Below, piece by piece: positions 35,710 to 43,066 of a stretch of DNA of 61,974 nt (its first letter is position 1; each line of letters starts with the position of its first letter). The notes under the pieces were generated by a model. The model ran no database searches. It had not been told where the DNA came from and saw nothing but the letters and a program-made list of their open reading frames with translations. The position numbers and the translations under genes are program-made. The stretch lies in NCBI GenBank assembly GCA_027364735.1, contig DAHXOT010000013.1, forward strand, positions 1 through 61,974, written 5' to 3'. The DNA is from Hydrotalea sp. Its GTDB lineage: Bacteria > Bacteroidota > Bacteroidia > Chitinophagales > Chitinophagaceae.

Positions 35710-36941
35710 AATCAGTAGTACATGTTATTATATTAACCTTCTTATTTTTTTCTACCAATGCTACAACAATTCGCGTTGGTAATCATCAATTATTTCATAC
35801 CATTAATTCGGCACTTTTAGCCGCTTCGGATAGAGATACTATTCTTGTTGAGAAAAATGTGTATTTCGAAAAAAATATAGAAATCACAAAGCAAATTATT
35901 TTAAAAGGAATTGATTATCCTGTTTTAGATGGAGAACATACATACGAAATAATTTCTATTAAAGCAGATAATGTGGTTGTTGATGGCTTTAAATTACAGC
36001 ATAGTGGTGTATCGAGTTTGGTTGATATAGCCGGAATAAAAATTTATAATAAACACAATACACAAATTATCAATAATATTTTAGATGATACTTTTTTTGG
36101 TATTTACTCTCAATATGGCATTAATTGTATAATTCGAAATAATAGTTTAAATGCACATAGAACAGAAGAACAGCAAAGTGGTAATGGCATTCACTGCTGG
36201 AAGAGTGATAGTATGCAAATTATTGGCAATACAATTTCGGGGCATAGAGACGGTATTTATTTTGAATTTGTAACTCATTCTATTATCTGGCGAAATTATT
36301 CGTTTAAAAATTTGCGATATGGTTTGCATTTTATGTTTTCAAACGATGATGCTTATGTAACCAACCGGTTCGAAAATAATGGCTCGGGCGTTTCGGTAAT
36401 GTATTCGCATGGCGTAAAAATGTTTAATAATTATTTTAAAGAAAATTGGGGAGATGCTGCGTACGGAATTTTATTAAAAGAAATTTCTGATAGCTATATT
36501 CAAGGAAATCATTTTGAAAAAAATACCAGCGGTATTTATATGGAAGGTGCAGTTAGAATTGATGTTACACGCAACACATTTAAAAATAATGGTTGGGCAT
36601 TAAAAATACAAGCAAGTTGTATGGATATTGATTTACATGAAAACAATTTTATTGGAAATACTTTTGATGTAGGAACCAATGGCTCTTTGGTACTAAATAA
36701 ATTTGATAAAAACTTTTGGGATAAATATGAAGGATACGATTTAAATAAAGATAAAATTGGCGATGTTCCCTACAGGCCCGTAAGTATGTATTCGATGATA
36801 GTTGAAAAATATCCTTCTGCCATGATGCTTTTTCGAAGTTTTATAACATCTCTTATGGATAAGACCGAAAAAGTAATTCCTAGTTTAACACCTGAAAACT
36901 TAAAAGATAATAGTCCACTAATGAAACCTTTACCATTATGA
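35706..36941 (+). CDS. nosD: NosD, periplasmic copper-site maturation protein
   Basis: 411 residues from ATG 35706, which overlaps the nosL stop (ATGA). Sec signal, then a right-handed beta-helix of CASH/NosD repeats (NNILDDTFFGIYSQYG, ISGHRDGIYFEF, FKENWGDAAYGILLKEISDS, NTSGIYMEGAVRIDVTRN). It works with the NosFY transporter in assembling the CuZ centre. It overlaps nosF by four bases. Confidence 0.94.
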   Translation: MKSVVHVIILTFLFFSTNATTIRVGNHQLFHTINSALLAASDRDTILVEKNVYFEKNIEITKQIILKGIDYPVLDGEHTYEIISIKADNVVVDGFKLQHSGVSSLVDIAGIKIYNKHNTQIINNILDDTFFGIYSQYGINCIIRNNSLNAHRTEEQQSGNGIHCWKSDSMQIIGNTISGHRDGIYFEFVTHSIIWRNYSFKNLRYGLHFMFSNDDAYVTNRFENNGSGVSVMYSHGVKMFNNYFKENWGDAAYGILLKEISDSYIQGNHFEKNTSGIYMEGAVRIDVTRNTFKNNGWALKIQASCMDIDLHENNFIGNTFDVGTNGSLVLNKFDKNFWDKYEGYDLNKDKIGDVPYRPVSMYSMIVEKYPSAMMLFRSFITSLMDKTEKVIPSLTPENLKDNSPLMKPLPL

Positions 36942-37648
36942 TTACTATTGATAACATATCTAAACAATTCGGTAAATTAAAAGCATTAGATGGCGTTTCT
37001 GTTATGTGTGATGCTGCCCAATCTGTTGCATTAATTGGCCCCAATGGCAGTGGTAAAACAACTTTAATTAAATGTATTTTAGGAATGGTAGTACCCGATT
37101 CGGGTAATATTTTATTCAATGAAAAAAATATTACTAATGAATGGAAATACAGAGAGCAAATTGGGTACATGCCTCAAATCGGAAGATATCCGGATAATAT
37201 GACCATTGGGCAAGTAATAGATATGATGAAAGATATTCGTTACAATAATATAGCATTTGATGAAACTTTGATTGAAGCGTTTTCTTTAAAAAATATGTAT
37301 CATAAAAGAATGAGAACACTATCCGGTGGAACCAGACAAAAAGTAAGCGCTTCTTTGGCGTTCTTGTTTAATCCTCAAGTATTGATTTTAGATGAACCTA
37401 CTGCCGGATTAGATCCGGTTGCTTCAGAAATATTGAAAGAAAAAATTATTGATGAAAAGAAAAAAGGGAAACTGGTTTTAATTACTTCTCATATTCTAAG
37501 CGAACTTGATGATTTAATAACAGAAGTAATTTATATGCAAGAAGGAAAATTAATGTTTCATAAATCTTTACACCAATTACATGTAGATACCGGCGAAATA
37601 AAATTGTCTAAAGCCATCGCAAAAGTTATGTTAAACAAAGTAGCATGA
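36938..37648 (+). CDS. nosF: NosF, ABC transporter ATPase
   Basis: 236 residues with Walker A GPNGSGKTT, signature LSGGTRQK, Walker B VLILDEPTAGLD and switch His in LITSHIL. It is the energy-coupling subunit of NosFY, needed with NosD for NosZ copper-site maturation. ATGA overlaps join it to both nosD and nosY. Confidence 0.94.
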   Translation: MITIDNISKQFGKLKALDGVSVMCDAAQSVALIGPNGSGKTTLIKCILGMVVPDSGNILFNEKNITNEWKYREQIGYMPQIGRYPDNMTIGQVIDMMKDIRYNNIAFDETLIEAFSLKNMYHKRMRTLSGGTRQKVSASLAFLFNPQVLILDEPTAGLDPVASEILKEKIIDEKKKGKLVLITSHILSELDDLITEVIYMQEGKLMFHKSLHQLHVDTGEIKLSKAIAKVMLNKVA

Positions 37649-38412
37649 AAAAAATAATTAAATATGTTATTACCGATATTTTAAGAAATAAAATTGTATT
37701 GGCATACACAATTTTTTTACTTGCCATTTCTTTTAGTGTATTTAGTTTAGAAGATAATCCTACCAAAGGAATGCTTAGTTTGTTAAACATTATACTAATT
37801 GTAATTCCATTAATAAGTATCATATTTTCGGCTATTTATATTTATAATAGTGCCGAGTTTATTGAATTATTGGTAAGTCAACCTTTAAAGAGAAAATCTA
37901 TTTGGTTAAGTTTATTTGTTGGGCTTTCCTCATCATTGTCCATCGCTTTTTTAGTAGGAACGGCGTTGCCTGTTATAATTTATGCATTCTCCATAACAGG
38001 ATTAGTAATGATTGTGATAGGCTTATTATTAACCATCATCTTTATAGCAATTGCCATGCTTGCTACTTTGTTTACAAGAGATAAAGCAAAAGGTATTGGT
38101 ATAACTATTCTTTTATGGTTATATTTTTCTTTATTATTCGATGGATTGGTTTTGTTTTTATTATTTCAATTTGCAGATTATCCGGTAGAAAAAATAATGG
38201 TTGTTATTAGTGCATTTAACCCAATTGATTTAGGTAGAATTTTAATTCTTTTAAAAATGGATATTTCTGCTTTAATGGGATATACCGGAGCAATATTTAA
38301 AAACTTTTTTGGAACAAATTTAGGCTTAATAATTTCTTTTATAATTATGTTGTTATGGATTGCTATTCCGGTTTGGTTGTCGGTAACTAAATTCCATAAA
38401 AAAGATTTGTAA
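37645..38412 (+). CDS. nosY: NosY, ABC transporter permease
   Basis: 255 residues with six hydrophobic helices (for example IVLAYTIFLLAISFSVF, LVGTALPVIIYAFSITGLVM, GIGITILLWLYFSLLFDGLV and GLIISFIIMLLWIAIPVWL). Its place directly after nosF and its length match NosY. It forms the membrane channel of NosDFY. Confidence 0.92.
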   Translation: MKKIIKYVITDILRNKIVLAYTIFLLAISFSVFSLEDNPTKGMLSLLNIILIVIPLISIIFSAIYIYNSAEFIELLVSQPLKRKSIWLSLFVGLSSSLSIAFLVGTALPVIIYAFSITGLVMIVIGLLLTIIFIAIAMLATLFTRDKAKGIGITILLWLYFSLLFDGLVLFLLFQFADYPVEKIMVVISAFNPIDLGRILILLKMDISALMGYTGAIFKNFFGTNLGLIISFIIMLLWIAIPVWLSVTKFHKKDL

Positions 38413-38432
38413 TAACATTTTAATAGTTTTTT

Positions 38433-38810
38433 ATGAAAAAAGATATTACAGACAGAAATGATATTGAAGCATTGGTAAATTTATTTTATACCAAAGTAAA
38501 AAACGATGATGTATTAAAGCATTTTTTTAAAAAAGTTAGTTGGGAAAAACATTTAAATGTGATGTACAACTTTTGGGAAAATGCCATTTTTTATACAGGA
38601 TCATATGTAGGTAATCCAATGAATGTACATCAACACCTACATCAAAAAATGCCTCTATCCGAACTTGATTTTGAAAGGTGGATTTATCTGTTTATGGAAT
38701 CTACCGATGAGTTGTTTACCGGCGAAAAAGCCAAACTAATAAAACATAGAGCTATTAGTATTGCTACTGTGATGAAGTTGAAAATTATTGAAAAAAATAC
38801 AGTACAATAA
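38433..38810 (+). CDS. Group III truncated hemoglobin
   Basis: 125 residues, alpha-helical. FYTKVKNDDVLKHFFKKVSW at the start and the segment FWENAIFYTGSYVGNPMNVH-QHLH with the proximal His region (MNVHQHLHQKMPLSELDFERW) match the group III (P) truncated hemoglobins. Such proteins bind O2 and NO. Twenty bases after nosY and before the terminator, it is the last gene of the nos operon; protection from NO, or an O2/NO role for NosZ maturation, is inferred. Confidence 0.85.
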   Translation: MKKDITDRNDIEALVNLFYTKVKNDDVLKHFFKKVSWEKHLNVMYNFWENAIFYTGSYVGNPMNVHQHLHQKMPLSELDFERWIYLFMESTDELFTGEKAKLIKHRAISIATVMKLKIIEKNTVQ

Positions 38811-38845
38811 AAAAAGCATGAACAAAGGCTGTTCATGCTTACAAC
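38811..38845. terminator. Bidirectional terminator between the nos operon and the fasciclin gene
   Basis: AAGCATGAACA (38814-38824) pairs with TGTTCATGCTT (38830-38840). On the minus strand it is followed by a long T run (fasciclin transcript); on the plus strand the tail is weaker. Confidence 0.82.
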
Positions 38846-38862
38846 TCTCAAACAAATATAGT

Positions 38863-39426
38863 CTATTTTTTTGGGGGTAATAGTACAGCATCAATTACAT
38901 GAATAATTCCATTCGAAGCAGGTATAGAAGCAATAATAGTGGCTGTTCCATTCACCATTATTTTACCATCTTTTTTTGTAATGGTAATATTTCCTCCATT
39001 TACTTGCCCAATTGTTTGCCCATCTTGTAGTGCATCTGTTTTAAATACACCAACCGAAACATGATATTGTAAAATATCAATTAAATCGTTTTTCTTTTCA
39101 GGTTTTAATAAATTATCAACTGTTCCGGCAGGCAACTTATCAAATGCCGCATTGGTAGGTGCAAAAACAGTAAATGGTCCGGCATTGCTTAATGCATCAA
39201 CCAAGTCGGCAGCTTTTACCGCAGCAACTAATGTAGTATGGTCTTTACTACCTATTGCTACCTGCACAACATTTTTTGCTGATTGATTGTCTTGTACACC
39301 CGATTGCCCTGTTACTTTTGCATCTGTAGAGTTATTTGATGCATTATTGTTTTGAGAAGCATCATTATTACAAGCAGCAAAATTTAATACACAAAAAATA
39401 AAAATAGGCCAATAAATTTTTTTCAT
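38863..39426 (-). CDS. Fasciclin-domain lipoprotein
   Basis: 187 residues from ATG 39426 (the frame opens 13 codons upstream). Lipoprotein signal with lipobox FAAC (Cys19), an Asn/Ser-rich linker, and one FAS1 domain (LVAAVKAADLVDALSNAGPF, TVFAPTNAAFDKLPAGTVD, LQYHVSVGVF, NGIIHVIDAVLLPP). Fasciclin proteins are surface adhesion or binding modules. It sits convergent with the nos operon and has a perfect copy of the regulon palindrome upstream, suggesting it is induced under the same conditions. Its contribution to N2O or anaerobic metabolism is unknown. Confidence 0.88.
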   Translation of the reverse strand: MKKIYWPIFIFCVLNFAACNNDASQNNNASNNSTDAKVTGQSGVQDNQSAKNVVQVAIGSKDHTTLVAAVKAADLVDALSNAGPFTVFAPTNAAFDKLPAGTVDNLLKPEKKNDLIDILQYHVSVGVFKTDALQDGQTIGQVNGGNITITKKDGKIMVNGTATIIASIPASNGIIHVIDAVLLPPKK

Positions 39427-39462
39427 GAGCAAAAAGTATTTTAAGGTTAAAATATAATACTG

Positions 39463-39508
39463 CAAAGTATTATATTGAGTTTCCTTTCGTTATGATTGCA
39501 ATCATAAC
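39463..39508 (-). promoter_or_regulatory. FNR-like site D and promoter of the fasciclin gene
   Basis: GTTATGATTGCAATCATAAC (39489-39508) is a perfect 20-base palindrome, the best copy in the window. On the minus strand TTTG (39466-39463) begins 33 bases from the centre. In the plus direction no TTTG lies at that distance, so it probably serves fasciclin and not the uronate operon that starts at 39571. Confidence 0.82.
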
Positions 39509-39570
39509 TTTTACTTTTTGTTGAAAAAATTAATTTAAAAATTAAGCGTTCATTGTATAACTTGAGGACT

Positions 39571-40389
39571 ATGATTGCTAATTTATTTTCGTTAAAAAAT
39601 AAAGTAATTGTTGTAACAGGTGGTACAGGCTTATTGGGTACAGCATTTGTAAATGCTATTGCAAATGCTAATGCTACAGTTGTTATTATTGCACGAAACG
39701 AAAATAACTGTAAGCAAATGGCTGATACCATTAATTGTAATGAAGGCCATGCAATGGGTATTGGTGCCGATGTAATGAATGAGAAGCAATTACTACTTGC
39801 CAGAGATATAATAATAAAAAAATTTGGAACTATTGATGGGTTGGTAAATGCAGCCGGTGGTAATATTCCGGAAGCAATAATACCTGCCGATGCAGATATT
39901 TTTAACCTAAGCATTGAGCAAATTAAAAAAGTAGTTGACCTAAATTGTATAGGTACAATACTTCCAACACAAATATTTGGTGGGGTAATGGCAAAAAATG
40001 GTAGCGGTAGCATTGTAAATATTTCTTCAATTAGTACAAAAACGGTATTAACCAAAGTATTAGGATACAGCATTGCCAAAGCTGCAGTTGATATGTACAC
40101 TAAATGGATGGCGGTAGAAGTAGCAAATAGATATGGTGATGGTATTAGAATTAATACCATTGTTCCCGGATTTTTTTTGGCAGAACAAAACAAAGCATTA
40201 TTAATTAATACCGATAATACATTAACACAAAGAGGCAATAGCATTATAACACACACACCTTTTAAGCGTTTTGGGAATGCTACAGAATTACAAGGAGCAT
40301 TAATTTATTTATTGAGCGATGCATCGAAATTTGTTACCGGCTCTGAAATTATTGTAGATGGTGGCTTTTCTAAATTTAGTGGAGTATAA
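39571..40389 (+). CDS. D-mannonate oxidoreductase, SDR type
   Basis: 272 residues from ATG 39571. SDR Rossmann fold with VTGGTGLLGTAFVNAI, NAAGG and the catalytic YSIAK, ending FVTGSEIIVDGGFSKFSG. It is followed 9 bases later by uxuA and then uxaC, so the expected reaction is the NAD-linked interconversion of fructuronate and mannonate; Bacteroidota use an SDR here instead of the classic UxuB. A general 3-oxoacyl reductase is less likely given the context. Confidence 0.88.
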   Translation: MIANLFSLKNKVIVVTGGTGLLGTAFVNAIANANATVVIIARNENNCKQMADTINCNEGHAMGIGADVMNEKQLLLARDIIIKKFGTIDGLVNAAGGNIPEAIIPADADIFNLSIEQIKKVVDLNCIGTILPTQIFGGVMAKNGSGSIVNISSISTKTVLTKVLGYSIAKAAVDMYTKWMAVEVANRYGDGIRINTIVPGFFLAEQNKALLINTDNTLTQRGNSIITHTPFKRFGNATELQGALIYLLSDASKFVTGSEIIVDGGFSKFSGV

Positions 40390-40398
40390 ATAATAGAA

Positions 40399-41607
40399 AT
40401 GAGTAAACCGTGTCCATCATATGCGAATACAAAAAATTTAATGGAACAAACAATGCGTTGGTTTGGGCCAAATGATCCTGTTAGTTTACTCGATATAAAG
40501 CAAGCCGGTTGTACAGGTGTAGTTACCGCATTGCACCATATACCTACCGGAGAAGTTTGGCCTATTGATGCAATTATTCAGCGTAAAAAAGAAGTTGAAT
40601 CTTTTGGGTTAACATGGCAGGTAGTTGAAAGCTTACCTGTACACGAATGTATTAAAACACATACAGCTCCGTTAAATAAGTATATTGTAAATTATCAACA
40701 ATCCATTCGCAACCTTTCTGCTTGTGGCATAAAAGTAATTACATATAATTTTATGCCCATTCTCGATTGGACAAGAACCGACTTACATTATACGCTTGAA
40801 GATGGAAGTAAAGCTTTGCGTTTTGAAAAAGATGCATTAATTGCTTTTGATGTTTTTATGCTAAAAAGAAAAAATGCAATATCCGATTATTCCGAAATGG
40901 AATTAAGAAGAGCTTCCGAAAAATTTATGTTGATGAATGAAGAAGAAAAAAATGTATTACAACAAAATATTATTGCAGGATTACCGGGAAGTGAAGAAAG
41001 TTTTACGCTACAACAATTTCAGCAAGCATTAAATAATTATGCAAATATTGACGCCGCAAAATTGAAAGAAAATTTAATTTACTTTTTAAAACAAATTATT
41101 CCGGTAGCAAACGAATGTGAAATAAAAATGGCCATTCATCCCGATGATCCACCATACCATATATTGGGTTTGCCCAGAGTAGTAAGTACTGCTTCCAATA
41201 TTCAAGATGTAATCAATGCAGTTCCTTCTTTAAATAATGGATTATGTTTTTGTACAGGTTCTTTTGCCGTAAGAAAAGAGAATGATTTACCAAAAATGAT
41301 TAAGCAATTTGCCAACAGAATTCACTTTATTCATTTGCGGAATATTACAAAAAATGAAGCGGGCGATTTTTATGAGGATAATCATTTGGAAGGAGATGTA
41401 GATATGTATGCAGTAATAAAAGAATTAATAAGGATAATGCGGAAAAGAAATATTTCAATTCCTGTGCGTCCCGATCATGGCCATCAAATGCTCGATGATT
41501 TGCATAAAAAAACAAATCCGGGTTATTCTGCTATAGGCCGATTAAAAGGGCTTGCAGAAATACGTGGTGTTGAACTGGGCATTGTACGAAGTATGAAACA
41601 ACCATAA
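40399..41607 (+). CDS. uxuA: Mannonate dehydratase
   Basis: Converts D-mannonate to 2-keto-3-deoxygluconate. 402 residues with [61 protein letters not shown] and VRPDHGHQM, all typical of UxuA (TIM barrel, Fe/Mn-dependent). Middle gene of the uronate cluster. Confidence 0.96.
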   Translation: MSKPCPSYANTKNLMEQTMRWFGPNDPVSLLDIKQAGCTGVVTALHHIPTGEVWPIDAIIQRKKEVESFGLTWQVVESLPVHECIKTHTAPLNKYIVNYQQSIRNLSACGIKVITYNFMPILDWTRTDLHYTLEDGSKALRFEKDALIAFDVFMLKRKNAISDYSEMELRRASEKFMLMNEEEKNVLQQNIIAGLPGSEESFTLQQFQQALNNYANIDAAKLKENLIYFLKQIIPVANECEIKMAIHPDDPPYHILGLPRVVSTASNIQDVINAVPSLNNGLCFCTGSFAVRKENDLPKMIKQFANRIHFIHLRNITKNEAGDFYEDNHLEGDVDMYAVIKELIRIMRKRNISIPVRPDHGHQMLDDLHKKTNPGYSAIGRLKGLAEIRGVELGIVRSMKQP

Positions 41608-41617
41608 CTTTTATGAA

Positions 41618-43066
41618 ATGAAAAAACACGTAAATACAAATCAGCCTACATTTTTATCGAACAATTTTTTATTGCATAATACAACAGCAGAAAAGTTATA
41701 TCATGTATATGCCGCTCATTTACCAATAATAGATTATCACAATCATTTATCACCTCACTCAATTGCATCAAATAAAAAATTTGCCAACTTAACCGAAATA
41801 TGGTTGAAAGAAGATCATTATAAATGGAGGGCTATGCGTACACTTGGTATAAGTGAAAATTTAATAACGGGTAATGCAAGCGATGAAGATAAATTTAAAG
41901 CATGGGCTACTTGTGTTCCGCAAACTATTCGAAATCCTTTATTCCATTGGACACAAATGGAATTGAAAAATCCTTTTGGATTGGATATTTATTTAAATAC
42001 CAATACTGCCAACGAAATTTATACTCATTGCAACCAATTACTTACGCTTGATTCTTTTTCAACACAAAATTTGCTAAAACATTTTAAGGTACAACTTGCT
42101 TGTACTACCGATGATCCTGTAGATGATTTATTGCATCATCAACAAATTGCAGATAATCATTCTTACACTACTGTTCTTCCAAGTTTTAGGCCCGATAAGT
42201 TGTTTGCTATTGCTAATGCAGAATTATTTATTGCATATATCAGAAAGTTAGAAGCAGTAACTAATACCAACATTATTGATATTGATTCCTTGTTAAGTGC
42301 ATTGAAGAATAGAGTTGAATATTTTAATAACAAAGGTTGCCGTATTGCCGATCATGGATTACTTACAATGCCTCCATCGAGCGAAATAACTAATGAACTT
42401 GTTGATGAGTTTAAACTATTTATTAGTTCAAATGGAAAAAATACATTTTCGCAACCCGAAGTATTTTCGGGCATGATGCTAAAAGAACTTTGTAAAATGT
42501 ATTATGAAAAAGGATGGATACAGCAATTTCATTTAGGAGCATTGAGAAATACCAATACTGCCATGTATGTGCAATTAGGTAACGATAGTGGATTTGATTC
42601 AATTGGTGATGATTTTCAAGCAAAAAATATAGCTTCTTTTTTAAACGAATTAGCTACATGTAATAAACTAACTAAAACAATTATTTACAATAGCAACCCT
42701 GCCTACAATGAAGTATTTGCTGCAATGATTGCTAACTTCAACAACGGTTCTATAAAAGGTAAAATTCAGTATGGAGGCGCATGGTGGTTTTTAGATCAGA
42801 TGGATGGAATAGTTAAACAATTAAATGCATTATCGAATATTGGTATTATAAGCACTTTTGTAGGAATGCTTACCGATAGTAGAAGTTTTCTTTCTTTTTC
42901 AAGACACGAATATTTTAGAAGAATACTGTGTAATATTTTTGGAGCTGAAATGGAAAATGGATTATTACCCAACGATGAAAAGTGGATAGGAAAAATAATT
43001 CAAGATATTTGTTATTACAATGCTATTGAATATTTTGGTGTAGAAAAAAGTATATCAAGTAATTAA
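41618..43066 (+). CDS. uxaC: Glucuronate/galacturonate isomerase
   Basis: 482 residues of the uronate isomerase family, which converts glucuronate to fructuronate. Markers: LPIIDYHNHLSPHSIASNKKF (metal-binding HxH start), EIWLKEDHYKWRAMR, STDDPVDDL as CTTDDPVDDL, FHLGALRNTN and GMLTDSRSFLSFSRHEYFRR. The stop overlaps the convergent regulator gene by four bases. KDG kinase and aldolase are not in the window. Confidence 0.95.
   Translation: MKKHVNTNQPTFLSNNFLLHNTTAEKLYHVYAAHLPIIDYHNHLSPHSIASNKKFANLTEIWLKEDHYKWRAMRTLGISENLITGNASDEDKFKAWATCVPQTIRNPLFHWTQMELKNPFGLDIYLNTNTANEIYTHCNQLLTLDSFSTQNLLKHFKVQLACTTDDPVDDLLHHQQIADNHSYTTVLPSFRPDKLFAIANAELFIAYIRKLEAVTNTNIIDIDSLLSALKNRVEYFNNKGCRIADHGLLTMPPSSEITNELVDEFKLFISSNGKNTFSQPEVFSGMMLKELCKMYYEKGWIQQFHLGALRNTNTAMYVQLGNDSGFDSIGDDFQAKNIASFLNELATCNKLTKTIIYNSNPAYNEVFAAMIANFNNGSIKGKIQYGGAWWFLDQMDGIVKQLNALSNIGIISTFVGMLTDSRSFLSFSRHEYFRRILCNIFGAEMENGLLPNDEKWIGKIIQDICYYNAIEYFGVEKSISSN

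Noticed and set aside
39489-39508. Palindrome D as operator of the uronate operon
   Set aside because: No TTTG element lies 33-34 bases away in the plus direction, and the LacI-type operators have a different central CG; the fasciclin direction fits far better, although dual use is not excluded.
39447-40256. 269-codon open frame on the minus strand
   Set aside because: It is the antisense of the SDR mannonate oxidoreductase gene (clear SDR motifs on the plus strand) and shows low-complexity hydrophobic composition typical of a shadow frame.
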